Below are positions 18,193 through 26,995 of a stretch of 57,839 bases of DNA, in pieces. Under the pieces are notes generated by a model. That model made no database searches. It worked only from the letters and a program-made list of their open reading frames with translations, and was not told where the DNA came from. How positions within the stretch are numbered: position 1 is the first letter of the stretch; each line of letters opens with the position of its first letter. Location: positions 1 to 57,839 of the forward strand of contig JAGWVL010000003.1 in the NCBI GenBank assembly GCA_018970885.1, in the 5' to 3' direction. This DNA is from Actinomycetales bacterium (GTDB lineage: Bacteria > Actinomycetota > Actinomycetes > Nanopelagicales > Nanopelagicaceae). The translations under genes and the position numbers were made by a program.

Positions 18193-18597
18193 ATGAAAGC
18201 ATCCTGGAAGTTATTTGGTGGATTAAGTGTTTTCTATGTACTGATGACTGTCATTTACTGGCAGGTCGGTGGTGAGCCGGTTGGTGTTGCGGGAATGCTT
18301 CTATCTGCGTGTTTAGCTGGAATGGTCGGCTTCTATGTATGGTTCACACAAAAGCGAATCGGCGTAACACTTCCTGAAGATAACTTGACCGCCGAAATTT
18401 CAGACGGTGCTGGCGAACTAGGTTTCTATAGCCCTCATTCATGGTGGCCGCTACCGGTTGCAATGAGCGCATGTGTATTTGCACTTGGACTTGTTATTGG
18501 TTGGTGGCTCTCACTCATCGGTCTGGGTTCACTTGTAATCTCCATTATCGGAATGGTTACTGAGTACGAGAAGCCAGAGACGGTTTCTGCGCACTAA
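18193..18597 (+). CDS. ctaF: Cytochrome c oxidase subunit IV (actinobacterial type)
   Basis: A 134-residue small membrane subunit with four hydrophobic segments (about 8-24, 32-52, 88-106, 108-126) and the family core SPHSWWPLP. It is found only in actinobacterial aa3 oxidases and follows ctaD by 3 bases. Its stop TAA overlaps the ATG of the SRPBCC gene (TAATG). Confidence 0.92.
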   Translation: MKASWKLFGGLSVFYVLMTVIYWQVGGEPVGVAGMLLSACLAGMVGFYVWFTQKRIGVTLPEDNLTAEISDGAGELGFYSPHSWWPLPVAMSACVFALGLVIGWWLSLIGLGSLVISIIGMVTEYEKPETVSAH

Positions 18598-19070
18598 TGA
18601 GCACTCCTCGTGCTGAAATTCTGGCCACAGATTTTCCAAACACCGCTGCGGCGCGAATAACTATCAACGCACCTGCTCATGTGATCTTCGATCTATTGGC
18701 AAATCCTTCTGCCCATCAACGCTTTGATGGTTCTGGAACTATTCAGCGCTCCATCTCTGGACCTGACCGCCTTTTTCTGGGTGCGAAGTTCGCAATGGCG
18801 ATGAGGATCAAAGTTCCATATCGCATTAGAAATACAGTAGTTGCATTTGAAGAGAATAAAAAAATTACTTGGTGCCATTTAATGAAGTGGACCTGGTGTT
18901 ACGAATTACAGCCAGTCTCTAACTCTCAAACAGTTGTCACTGAATCTTTTGATGCAAGCAATATCCCAGTTTTTGCTAAGTGGTGGTTGAAAACGACGGG
19001 TGCAATGGACCATAACCCAAAGTGGATGGCTAAATCTTTAGTAGCGCTGAAGGCGATCTGCGAAGGTTGA
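18597..19070 (+). CDS. SRPBCC (START-like) family protein
   Basis: A 157-residue single-domain protein: RITINAPAHVIFDLLANPSAHQRFDGSGTI is the classic start of the polyketide cyclase/dehydrase or Bet v1-like fold, which binds hydrophobic ligands in a cavity. The ligand is unknown. It overlaps ctaF by one base and the next gene by 4 bases, so it is translated as part of the ctaCDF transcript. Whether it has any role in the oxidase is not known. Confidence 0.82.
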   Translation: MSTPRAEILATDFPNTAAARITINAPAHVIFDLLANPSAHQRFDGSGTIQRSISGPDRLFLGAKFAMAMRIKVPYRIRNTVVAFEENKKITWCHLMKWTWCYELQPVSNSQTVVTESFDASNIPVFAKWWLKTTGAMDHNPKWMAKSLVALKAICEG

Positions 19071-19921
19071 AGTTAGCGCGATTTGCTCCAGCGCTCTTTG
19101 TTCTTTTGTGGAGCACAGGATTTGTTGGTGCTAAGTACGGTTTACCGTACGCCGACCCATTTGTGTTCCTATCAATACGCGTTTTAATTGCCGCAGTACT
19201 TCTCTTTGCAGTGGCTTACCTGTTAAAGATGCCTGTTCGTATCGGAGGCAATGCCATTGCCCGTTCTTCCATTATTGGATTCTTCCTTCATGCCTGTTAT
19301 CTGGGTGGCGTCTTCTATTCAATAGCTCAAGGATTGCCAGCGGGTGTTGCTGCAGTTGTTACAAGCCTTCAACCGGTGCTCGTCTCGATCTTTGCGGTCA
19401 AAGTATTGGGGGAGCAGCTGCGAATATCACAGGTGGCAGGATTGCTGCTGGGTTTGTGTGGAGTCATTCTGGTACTCGGTCCTTCATTTAAAGCGCACAT
19501 TCCAACCGGTGGGATTATCGCTATCGCTGTAGCACTGATAGGAAGTACAACAGCAACGCTTCTACAAAAGCGGGTGGGTGCTGACATTCCTCTTGTTGCG
19601 GGTACCGCCTATCAATATCTATTCACAGGCTTGGTCTTAGGTGTGATCGCACTTGCAACTGGCAATACCCACCTCACCTGGAGTGCACGCTTTACCGCAG
19701 CCTTTGTGTGGCTGGTGCTTGTTTTATCCGTGGGGGCGATTTTGCTTCTTTTGTGGCTACTGAATTCGGGAAGTGCCGCATCGGTTTCATCACTGTTTTA
19801 CTTAGTTCCACCAGCCACGGCGATTGAAGCATTCTTTCTCTTTGGCGAAAAAGTAAACACCCAAGGCTTCCTTGGAATAGGAGTTACCGCCCTGGGTGTT
19901 TGGCTTGTAATCAGAGGTTAG
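19067..19921 (+). CDS. EamA/DMT superfamily transporter
   Basis: A 284-residue membrane protein with about ten hydrophobic helices and two EamA repeats (about 8-135 and 145-283); LLWSTGFVGAKYGLPYADPF is the typical first helix. Such carriers export or import small metabolites; the substrate is unknown. The start is a TTG at 19067 that overlaps the preceding stop (TTGA), the only start consistent with a complete first helix. Its stop overlaps that of convergent qcrB by 4 bases. Confidence 0.87.
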   Translation: MKLARFAPALFVLLWSTGFVGAKYGLPYADPFVFLSIRVLIAAVLLFAVAYLLKMPVRIGGNAIARSSIIGFFLHACYLGGVFYSIAQGLPAGVAAVVTSLQPVLVSIFAVKVLGEQLRISQVAGLLLGLCGVILVLGPSFKAHIPTGGIIAIAVALIGSTTATLLQKRVGADIPLVAGTAYQYLFTGLVLGVIALATGNTHLTWSARFTAAFVWLVLVLSVGAILLLLWLLNSGSAASVSSLFYLVPPATAIEAFFLFGEKVNTQGFLGIGVTALGVWLVIRG

Positions 19922-21498
19922 TGCTCGATCTCCTTTAACTCATTTGCAGAGACCTTTGGAATCGCTTCAGAGTGAGCAACGCTCATACGTGAGCGAATTT
20001 TGTTTCTGATCGCTCCGGCACGCTTAACGCCGCGCCTGTCAACTTCAGGAAGCTCAAGTGCAGGTGCTTGTTCATGTGAAGTGAGAAGGTAAGCCTTTTC
20101 AGGTGAGATTGGCTCATGTACTTCAACAAACTCTCCATGTGGAAGACGCAACAAACGACCAGTTTCGCGACCATGCAAAACAAGTTCGCGATCTGCGCGC
20201 TGGAGCGAGAGACATAAACGCTTTGTTACAACAAAAGCGATCGGAGGAAGGATGAATATTCCAAAACGAGTTCCCCACATAATTTGGTTGATTGACAAAT
20301 CAAAGTGGGTAGCAATCAGATCGTTACCACCGTTAATGAGCGCAACGATCATGAAGGTAATTGACATGGCACCAAGGGCTGTGCGGTTTGGTGCATTACG
20401 TGGTCGATCCAATAGGTGGTGCTCTCGCTTATCACCAGTTATCCAACTTTCGATAAATGGGTAGAGCGCCATTCCGGTGAACAAAATTCCAGGAACGATC
20501 AATCCTGGGATCAAAATGTTCCATGAAACCGTATATCCAAAGAAATGCGACTCAAGCGGTGGTGCCATACGAACTAGTCCATCGAGCCAACCCATGTACC
20601 AATCCGGTTGCGAGCCGGCAGAGATCTGGCCTGGTGTGTATGGACCGTATAACCAAATCGGATTAATTGAAGCTACCGCTGATAGAAATGCGATAACTCC
20701 AAAGACAATAAAGAAGAATCCGCCAGCCTTTGCCATGTACACAGGCATCAATGGGTATCCGACAACATTCTTTTCGGTACGTCCCGGCCCTGGGTACTGA
20801 GTGTGCTTCTGGTACCAGACCAACATTAAGTGCGCGGTTATGAGTGCAAGGAAAGCACCTGGTAGAAGCAAAACATGCACCGTGTAAATACGTGGAATAA
20901 ATGCTTCTCCCGGAAAAGCTCCACCAAATGCAAAGTAAGCAAGGTAAGAACCGACGACCGGAATAGCTTGAATGATCGCTTCGGCGATACGAATTCCTGT
21001 TCCTGACAAAAGATCATCTGGAAGTGAGTAACCAAGGAAGCCTTCAACGATTCCAAGCGTTAAGAGACCTACACCAATTATCCAGTTACCTTCGCGTGGT
21101 TTGCGGAAAGCTCCAGTGAAGAAAACGCGCATCAAGTGGGCAACAATGGCTGCCATGAAGATAAGCGCAGCCCAGTGGTGAATCTGACGCATCAATAAAC
21201 CACCACGAACTTCAAATGAGATGTGAAGCGTTGATGCATACGCGGCAGACATCTTGATTCCTTCAAGAGGTGCGTATGAACCTTCGTAGATGACTTCACG
21301 TTGAGAAGGATCAAACCAGAAAGTTAAAAATGTTCCTGATAGCAAAAGAATGACGAATGAATACAAAGCAACTTCACCCAGCAAGAATGACCAGTGATCA
21401 GGGAAGACCTTTTGCAAATTCTTTTTCATCCACGCAGCAGCGCCTGTACGCTCATCTACATAGTTTGCAACTTGTCCTAAACGAGCTTCAGCTGTCAT
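19918..21498 (-). CDS. qcrB: Cytochrome bc1 complex cytochrome b subunit
   Basis: A 526-residue actinobacterial cytochrome b. Heme-binding histidines lie in the helices around IHHWAALIFMAAIVAHLMRV and the later ALITAHLMLVWYQKH, and the quinol-site PDWYMGW segment is present. The C-terminal extension beyond the eighth helix (about 400-526) is hydrophilic, as in other actinobacteria. It oxidises menaquinol and, with QcrA and QcrC, passes electrons to the aa3 oxidase without a soluble cytochrome c. It overlaps qcrA by 4 bases. Confidence 0.96.
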   Translation of the reverse strand: MTAEARLGQVANYVDERTGAAAWMKKNLQKVFPDHWSFLLGEVALYSFVILLLSGTFLTFWFDPSQREVIYEGSYAPLEGIKMSAAYASTLHISFEVRGGLLMRQIHHWAALIFMAAIVAHLMRVFFTGAFRKPREGNWIIGVGLLTLGIVEGFLGYSLPDDLLSGTGIRIAEAIIQAIPVVGSYLAYFAFGGAFPGEAFIPRIYTVHVLLLPGAFLALITAHLMLVWYQKHTQYPGPGRTEKNVVGYPLMPVYMAKAGGFFFIVFGVIAFLSAVASINPIWLYGPYTPGQISAGSQPDWYMGWLDGLVRMAPPLESHFFGYTVSWNILIPGLIVPGILFTGMALYPFIESWITGDKREHHLLDRPRNAPNRTALGAMSITFMIVALINGGNDLIATHFDLSINQIMWGTRFGIFILPPIAFVVTKRLCLSLQRADRELVLHGRETGRLLRLPHGEFVEVHEPISPEKAYLLTSHEQAPALELPEVDRRGVKRAGAIRNKIRSRMSVAHSEAIPKVSANELKEIEH

Positions 21499-22490
21499 CG
21501 TGAGTCACGCTCCCAAAAACTTGGTCCGACTGGTTCGGAGAAAGGATTGCGGGCAACGAGGTAACCCTCGCCATCCACGGTTATATCTAACTGCGGAAGT
21601 GGTCTTGCCGCAGGTCCAAATATGACTTTAGCGGCCCGAGTCACATCAAAGGTCGATTGGTGGCATGGGCACAGCAAGTGTTTGGTCTGTTGTTCATAGA
21701 GTGCAACCGCACAGCCCATATGAGAACAGATCTTTGAAAAAGCGATGATTCCCTCATGGGTCATGGCAAGACGATCTGCATCCAGGTTGAACTCATCTGG
21801 ACGTAAACGAATCAAAAGAACAGCATCTTTAGCGATATCGCTCAAAGGACGATGCTCTGGATCTTCAATCTCTGGCAATACCTGAGCTACTGCGCCAACC
21901 TCAAGGTCTGAAGCCTTAATGCGACGATTACCTGGGTCTGTCACTAAATGCGTTCCAGATTTCCAGGTCGTTTTTTCTAATTCATTTCCAGGAAGTGGAC
22001 CTAAATCCCGTAGCAAGAGAATTGGAGAAAGAGCGGACAAACCAAGCGCAGCTCCTAGAGAGCGCTTAATCAAAGAACGACGTCCTAAACCAGCCGCACC
22101 TGCTCCATCCTTTACCGCTTGGACAAACTCCTTGCGATCAGACTCTGGCGAACGAAACTCATGACGATGCGCAATTACCTCTTGATCCGGCATCAAGGTC
22201 TTCGCCCAATGAATCGCACCCATTCCAATGAAGAACAGTGAGATCGCCATGCCTAGACCTAAACCAAGTTGATGCGCATTTTGATTACCCATTACCGGGA
22301 TAAAAATGAATACATCATCAGGAATAAAAATATAAGAAACGATGAGCAGGACAGTTCCTAAAGCAGAGATACCGAAGAGAATTGCTACCTGACGCTCTGC
22401 TCGTTTTGCTGCAACTGGATCATGATCTGCCTTACGGTGAACATGTGCAGGAAGCCCTGGATCCTTTATAGCTTCGATCTCATTAGACAT
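21495..22490 (-). CDS. qcrA: Cytochrome bc1 complex Rieske iron-sulfur subunit
   Basis: A 331-residue protein with three N-terminal membrane segments (about 36-56, 62-88 and 148-165), as usual in actinobacterial QcrA, and a C-terminal Rieske domain. The 2Fe-2S ligands are in CSHMGC (255-260) and CPCHQS (274-279). RRSLIKRSLGAALGLSALSP before the third segment resembles the twin-arginine-like stretch of this family. It is the third gene of ctaE-qcrC-qcrA-qcrB. Confidence 0.96.
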   Translation of the reverse strand: MSNEIEAIKDPGLPAHVHRKADHDPVAAKRAERQVAILFGISALGTVLLIVSYIFIPDDVFIFIPVMGNQNAHQLGLGLGMAISLFFIGMGAIHWAKTLMPDQEVIAHRHEFRSPESDRKEFVQAVKDGAGAAGLGRRSLIKRSLGAALGLSALSPILLLRDLGPLPGNELEKTTWKSGTHLVTDPGNRRIKASDLEVGAVAQVLPEIEDPEHRPLSDIAKDAVLLIRLRPDEFNLDADRLAMTHEGIIAFSKICSHMGCAVALYEQQTKHLLCPCHQSTFDVTRAAKVIFGPAARPLPQLDITVDGEGYLVARNPFSEPVGPSFWERDSR

Positions 22491-22494
22491 CTAC

Positions 22495-23286
22495 TTATCT
22501 CGCCTTCATCGCTAGCCATACCGCAACACCTATGAGAACTCCTAGACCAAGAGTCCATGCAAGCAATCCTTCTGTCACTGGACCTACGCGCCCAAGTGAG
22601 GCGCCACCTAGATTTGGTTCAGCCTCTGCTGCCTTGATCCACTTGATGATCGACATCTTCTCTTTAGGTGTGATTGTCTTGTCGCTAAACACTGGCATCG
22701 ATTGTGGACCGGTAACCATCGCTTCGTAAATATGCTTTGGCTCCACACCCATCAACGTTGGTGCGTACTTTCCTTGTGTCAGTGCTCCACCTTGACCTGC
22801 GAAGTTGTGGCACATCGCGCAGTTGTTCCGGAAAAGTTCTCCACCCTCAGCGGTGCTTCCATCACGTTCATAATTAAGTTGTTCCTGCGTTGGAATTTCA
22901 GGTCCTGGTGCAAGAGATGCAACATAGGCGGCTAATGCCGCTGTTTCTTCAGGTGAATAGAGAGGTTCCTTACGCATTGCTTGGGTGCTCATGTCGGCCA
23001 TAGGCATACGGCCAGTACCCACCTGAAAATCAACCGATGCGGCTCCCACGCCAACGAGTGAAGGTGCGATTGCGCCACCTTCAGAGTTAAGTCCGTGACA
23101 TGAAGAACAACCCTTCAAAAAGATCTGACGACCTTCTTCGATGAGAGCTGATCGATCAGCCGTTGTTGTCTGAGCGGTTGTCGTTGCACTGGCAACACTA
23201 AAAGTAGTTCCAATCGCCAGCAAGGCAAAGATCAACAATGCAGGACCTGCCGCCTTATGGCGACGGTAGCGGGACAAGCGCTTCAC
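22495..23286 (-). CDS. qcrC: Cytochrome bc1 complex diheme cytochrome c subunit
   Basis: A 263-residue membrane-anchored protein with two cytochrome c domains. The heme sites are C60-S-S-C63-H64 and C156-A-M-C159-H160. Hydrophobic anchors lie at about 14-33 and 241-260. The two-heme design replaces a mobile cytochrome c in the actinobacterial supercomplex. It starts with GTG at 23286 behind AAGGAA at Shine-Dalgarno distance, 12 bases after ctaE. Confidence 0.96.
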   Translation of the reverse strand: MKRLSRYRRHKAAGPALLIFALLAIGTTFSVASATTTAQTTTADRSALIEEGRQIFLKGCSSCHGLNSEGGAIAPSLVGVGAASVDFQVGTGRMPMADMSTQAMRKEPLYSPEETAALAAYVASLAPGPEIPTQEQLNYERDGSTAEGGELFRNNCAMCHNFAGQGGALTQGKYAPTLMGVEPKHIYEAMVTGPQSMPVFSDKTITPKEKMSIIKWIKAAEAEPNLGGASLGRVGPVTEGLLAWTLGLGVLIGVAVWLAMKAR

Positions 23287-23298
23287 ATATATTCCTTA

Positions 23299-23922
23299 CT
23301 ACTTAATCAGGTAAATCGCGGCAAATAGCGCGATCCAAACAACGTCGACGAAGTGCCAGTAATACGAAACTACAATTGCTGTTGTTGCTTGTTGATGAGT
23401 AAATCGGCGGGCCTTTGCAACACGAACCATGACAATCAAGAAGGCGATGAGTCCACCGGTTACGTGCAGACCATGGAATCCAGTTGCTACGTAAAACACT
23501 GATGCGTACGCATTTGTAGAAAGTGCTAGACCTTCTGAAACCAACATCGCATACTCATACACTTGCCCGGCGATGAAGAAAGAGCCCATCAAAAATGTAA
23601 GAGCAAACCATTCACGCATACCCCACTTGTTGAGCTGGAGCAGCTTTCCGGTGCGGTGATTCTGGAAGCGCTCGGCTGCAAATACGCCGAACTGACAGGT
23701 GACCGATGAAAGAACTAAAACAGTTGTATTGACCGCTGCAAATGGGATGTTGAGCATCTCTGTTGATTCAGACCAGATCGTTGGACCCTGTACTGCTCGA
23801 GTCGTGAAGTACATCGCAAAGAGAGCGGCAAAAAACATCAGCTCACTGGAGAGCCACACTATTGTTCCGACCGCTACTGCATTGGGGCGAGAGATTTTGT
23901 GGTGTGCTACGGCGCTTGACAT
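23299..23922 (-). CDS. ctaE: Cytochrome c oxidase subunit III
   Basis: A 207-residue, five-helix subunit: [23 protein letters not shown] and [12 protein letters not shown] are family hallmarks. It stabilises subunit I and the proton path. GTG 23928 is an alternative start two codons upstream; ATG 23922 is preferred because AATAAT lies 7 bases before it, matching the leaderless spacing seen elsewhere in the window. It heads the ctaE-qcrC-qcrA-qcrB unit, separated from the ctaCDF block as in many actinobacteria. Confidence 0.94.
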   Translation of the reverse strand: MSSAVAHHKISRPNAVAVGTIVWLSSELMFFAALFAMYFTTRAVQGPTIWSESTEMLNIPFAAVNTTVLVLSSVTCQFGVFAAERFQNHRTGKLLQLNKWGMREWFALTFLMGSFFIAGQVYEYAMLVSEGLALSTNAYASVFYVATGFHGLHVTGGLIAFLIVMVRVAKARRFTHQQATTAIVVSYYWHFVDVVWIALFAAIYLIK

Positions 23923-23998
23923 AGGCACGATTATTCCCGAAAACAGGCTCCACGTCTGCCTGAGCAGCGCTCGACAGCCCCTCTTTTTGCCGCCGGAG

Positions 23999-24016
23999 AG
24001 GTGAAACGGATCACCT
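23999..24016. promoter_or_regulatory. Inverted repeat between ctaE and the receiver-like gene
   Basis: AGGTGA-AACGGA-TCACCT, perfect 6-base arms around 6 bases, in the 160-base divergent intergenic region. It lies about 77 bases before the ctaE start and 67 before the other gene, so it could be an operator for either. It lacks a U run, so it is not a terminator. Confidence 0.45.
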
Positions 24017-24082
24017 TAAAAATGAAGTTTCTGAGAGTCCACGGAGTAAGGACAATCGCGAACTTTTCAATAGAATGTCACT

Positions 24083-24505
24083 ATGGCCGAGACAAAAAAG
24101 CAGATCATCATCTATTCAGATGACTCCTCAGTTCGCTCCTCAATTGTGTCGGCGCTGGGAGTCCGTGCAGCTAAGGATCTTCCAGAACATGAGCTCCATG
24201 AGTTTGCTACTGGTTCTGCGCTTCGTGCATATGTGGATTCCAAAAATCTAGCAGGCGGTTTTCGCGCTGATCTCTTTATCCTTGATGGAGAAGCGGCGCA
24301 AGAGGGTGGCATGGGCATGGCCCGCCAACTCAAGGATGAGGTTTTTAACTGTCCTCCAATTCTTGTTATCACAGGTCGTAAAGAGGACAAGTGGCTAGCT
24401 GCCTGGTCCTTGGCTGAGGCTTCCATTGTCCACCCCATCGATCCCTTTACCTTGGCTAAGACCGCGGCTGATTTACTCCGCGGGCGTTCTGTAGTTTCTG
24501 CTTAA
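24083..24505 (+). CDS. Stand-alone receiver-like domain protein
   Basis: A 140-residue CheY-like protein without an output domain. Acidic D13/D14 (YSDDSS), the phosphoacceptor-like D68 (LFILDGE) and T97 (LVIT) are at receiver positions, but the conserved lysine before the last helix is replaced (IVHPIDPF, H117 where KP is usual). It may be a degenerate or phosphorylation-independent receiver. TAGAAT (24071-24076) ends 6 bases before the ATG. It lies between the respiratory locus and trpD; its partner is unknown. Confidence 0.72.
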   Translation: MAETKKQIIIYSDDSSVRSSIVSALGVRAAKDLPEHELHEFATGSALRAYVDSKNLAGGFRADLFILDGEAAQEGGMGMARQLKDEVFNCPPILVITGRKEDKWLAAWSLAEASIVHPIDPFTLAKTAADLLRGRSVVSA

Positions 24506-24513
24506 CTTTTCTC

Positions 24514-25557
24514 ATGAGCCAATTGCTGTGGGATGAGAACATAGCAATTATCAATGCAGGTTTAGACCTTGAGGTCGAACGGGTCCAATGGTGCATGGAT
24601 CAAATACTCACCGGCCAAGCTTCTAATGACACCATCAAAAATTTCTTGATCGCTTTGAAAAACAAAGGAGAAAGCCCGGAAGAGGTTGGAGCATTGGTTG
24701 CGCAGATGTATCAACACTGCGCCCCAATCAGTATCACCGAAAGAGCTGTAGACACAGTTGGAACCGGTGGAGATGGTGCCCACACAATCAATATTTCAAC
24801 AACTGCGGCGATCATTGCTGCCGCTGCTGGTGCCAAGGTAATTAAACATGGAAACCGCGCCGCATCATCCAAATCTGGTTCCGCCGATCTTCTGGAAAAC
24901 CTAGGGATCAATATCAATCTCAACGGTTTGCAGGTTGAAGAGAGTTTTGCAACTTTAGGTATTGGATTTTGTTTTGCTCCAATTTTTCATCCAGCTATGA
25001 AGTTTGCGGCAGCGGCTCGTAAAGAGCTCGGTACACCGACGGTTTTTAATATTTTGGGACCTCTTGCTAACCCGGCCCGACCAAAGGCGGCAGCCATCGG
25101 GGTTGCTAATGAGCGAATGCATCTAGTGATGGCGCAAGTTTTGGGAGACCGTGAGGTCGATGGATTTGTTTTCCGCGGAGATGACGGGCTCGATGAAATT
25201 ACCTTAGCAACGACTACATCAGTTTTGAGCATTGGAATGGAGGAAATTACGAGCGGGATATTGGATCCTGAGGAGTTTGGAATCTCCAAAGCACCGATTA
25301 GCGCATTGGTGGGGGGAGATGGTGCAGAAAATGCTCGCATTACCAAGAGGATTTTTAATGGAGAGAAGGGTTCTCACCGTGATGCTTCTATCCTTAATGC
25401 CGCCGCAGCGATCGCAGCCTTTGCGGGAAAGAGTGAAGAGAGTTTGCATCAAAGAATTTCAGATGGAGTGAAAGCGGCCAATAACGCAATTGATACAGGT
25501 GCTGCAAATGAACTTGTCGCAAAATGGGCTGAACTTACTCAGCGATTGGGTGCTTAG
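24514..25557 (+). CDS. trpD: Anthranilate phosphoribosyltransferase
   Basis: A 347-residue enzyme of tryptophan synthesis that joins anthranilate and PRPP. The PRPP motif VGTGGDGAHTINISTTAA and KHGNRAASSKSGSADLLE are canonical, and GPLANPARP is present. It is a single trpD remote from other trp genes, as is common in actinobacteria next to the qcr/cta locus. It starts 8 bases after the receiver-like gene, and its last 23 bases overlap the convergent exonuclease gene. Confidence 0.95.
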   Translation: MSQLLWDENIAIINAGLDLEVERVQWCMDQILTGQASNDTIKNFLIALKNKGESPEEVGALVAQMYQHCAPISITERAVDTVGTGGDGAHTINISTTAAIIAAAAGAKVIKHGNRAASSKSGSADLLENLGININLNGLQVEESFATLGIGFCFAPIFHPAMKFAAAARKELGTPTVFNILGPLANPARPKAAAIGVANERMHLVMAQVLGDREVDGFVFRGDDGLDEITLATTTSVLSIGMEEITSGILDPEEFGISKAPISALVGGDGAENARITKRIFNGEKGSHRDASILNAAAAIAAFAGKSEESLHQRISDGVKAANNAIDTGAANELVAKWAELTQRLGA

Positions 25558-26167
25558 CTCTGCGCTTTTTTGCGGGAAAACTACGCATTTCCTCAAAGTT
25601 GTAAATGTTAAATCCAGCAAGACGTTCAATAAGGCCGTGAAGCACATCAACAGTTGCCCATGCATCATCAAGTGCTCTGTGATTGGGAGATGTAGATGCA
25701 CCGAAAAAATTTGCTAATGTTGAAAGTTTGCAGTTAATCACCTCATCTCGTTCCAGCACTGCTCGTGCAAGTCGTGCAGTATCTACAGTTACATATTCGG
25801 GCCACGGAATTTTATGAGCGATCGAAGCAGCCTTGAGGAAGCTCAGATCAAAAGGGGAGTTGTGTGCAACGACAACTGTTTCATCCGAATTTCCGAGAAA
25901 CTCGAAAAGTAAGGGAAGGATTTCATCGATGAAAGGTGCTGAGAGAAGCATCTGATCTGTAATTCCCGTTAGTTCAGTGATGAAATATGGCAATGCATGA
26001 CCAGGATCTACAAAACTCTGAAAGGTTCCGAGAACCTCACCGCCTCTAACTTTCACGACACCGATCTCAGTTATTCCAGCCCCTAAACGGGGCGAACCAC
26101 CCGAAGTTTCAAGGTCGAGCACCGCAAAGGTTGTTTCAGAGAGTTTTCTATCTGCAACCTTTGTCAT
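25535..26167 (-). CDS. DEDDh 3'-5' exonuclease, DNA polymerase III epsilon-like
   Basis: A 210-residue DnaQ-family nuclease. The catalytic residues are D18 and E20 (VLDLETSGG), D107 (HNSPFDLSFL), H163 and D168 (HRALDDAWAT). It is a single exonuclease domain with a short basic tail, so it could be a proofreading subunit or an independent exonuclease. TACGAT (26175-26180) ends 7 bases before the ATG, giving a leaderless promoter facing that of the hydrolase gene. Confidence 0.9.
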   Translation of the reverse strand: MTKVADRKLSETTFAVLDLETSGGSPRLGAGITEIGVVKVRGGEVLGTFQSFVDPGHALPYFITELTGITDQMLLSAPFIDEILPLLFEFLGNSDETVVVAHNSPFDLSFLKAASIAHKIPWPEYVTVDTARLARAVLERDEVINCKLSTLANFFGASTSPNHRALDDAWATVDVLHGLIERLAGFNIYNFEEMRSFPAKKRRAKHPIAE

Positions 26168-26183
26168 GCATTCAATCGTAGGT

Positions 26184-26199
26184 CATTGCCCTGACAATG
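26184..26199. promoter_or_regulatory. Small inverted repeat in a divergent promoter region
   Basis: CATTG-CCCTGA-CAATG, 5-base arms. It covers the -35 of the hydrolase gene and lies just upstream of the -10 of the exonuclease gene, so a protein bound here could affect both. Confidence 0.3.
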
Positions 26200-26214
26200 G
26201 TTCAGTCGTAGGCT
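26186..26214 (+). promoter_or_regulatory. Promoter of the alpha/beta hydrolase gene (leaderless type)
   Basis: TTGCCC (26186-26191), 17-base spacer, TAGGCT (26209-26214), then TGCAGGT and ATG 26222. The segment from the -10 to the start codon is almost identical to that of the aldo/keto reductase gene at 12715-12730. Confidence 0.72.
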
Positions 26215-26221
26215 TGCAGGT

Positions 26222-26992
26222 ATGGCCGTTCAAGGAGCACCACAAGGTTGGATTCAGGATTGGGCTGCAACAGGCTCTGGAAAAAATGCCCATGTCGGAG
26301 TTTTACTGGTTCATGGCTTCACTGGATCACCGGCTTCTATGCGTCCTTGGGGTGAATTTTTGAATTCGAAGGGATTCACCGTTCGTGTTCCTTTACTTCC
26401 GGGCCATGGAACACAACCTGAAGATCTTAATAAAGTGAAGTGGCAAGAATGGCCGGCAAAGGTTGAGTTTGAGTTAAGTCAACTTCGAAAGAAATGCGAT
26501 GTAATTTTTCTCGTTGGACTTTCAATGGGAGGTGGAACGGTTTTGAATGTAGCCGCAGCTCATAACCAGTCCTTAGCTGGATTAATTCTGGTTAATCCTA
26601 TGATTCACGTAAAGGGAGTTCCGGTTGAATTAGCATTTTTTCTCTCCCGAATACAAAAGATGCGCTCGAGCGTAGGAGATGACATCAAGCGTCCAGGGGT
26701 AACTGAATGGGGCTATGACGCCCTGCCTACTCGTGGTGTATATCAATTGTTGAAGATGTTGCGAATAACAAGACGAAATCTCAAGAACATAACGATTCCA
26801 GTTCAGCTCTTTCATTCTGTAGAAGATCACACCTTACCGGTGACAAATACTGAAATTATTATGTCCGAGATTGGCTCAACCAATAAGACAAGAATAGAAT
26901 TAGTAAACAGCTACCATGTAGCAACAATGGATTATGACCAAGAACTTATCTTCCAAAACTCTCTAACATTCATCGAGTCGCAAATAAAGTAG
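26222..26992 (+). CDS. Alpha/beta hydrolase, carboxylesterase or monoacylglycerol lipase-like
   Basis: A 256-residue hydrolase with the oxyanion-hole HGFTGSP (31-37), the nucleophile S101 in GLSMGGG, D202 in SVEDHTLP and H232 in SYHVATMD, thus a complete triad. The layout matches Est30-type carboxylesterases and bacterial monoglyceride lipases (cytoplasmic, short lid). No signal peptide is seen, so the substrate is probably an intracellular ester. The start is fixed by the TAGGCT promoter 7 bases upstream. Confidence 0.88.
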   Translation: MAVQGAPQGWIQDWAATGSGKNAHVGVLLVHGFTGSPASMRPWGEFLNSKGFTVRVPLLPGHGTQPEDLNKVKWQEWPAKVEFELSQLRKKCDVIFLVGLSMGGGTVLNVAAAHNQSLAGLILVNPMIHVKGVPVELAFFLSRIQKMRSSVGDDIKRPGVTEWGYDALPTRGVYQLLKMLRITRRNLKNITIPVQLFHSVEDHTLPVTNTEIIMSEIGSTNKTRIELVNSYHVATMDYDQELIFQNSLTFIESQIK

Positions 26993-26995
26993 GGT

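Noticed and set aside
23999-24016. AGGTGA palindrome as a terminator
   Set aside because: It lies between divergent genes, where nothing needs terminating, and lacks a U run; listed as a possible operator.
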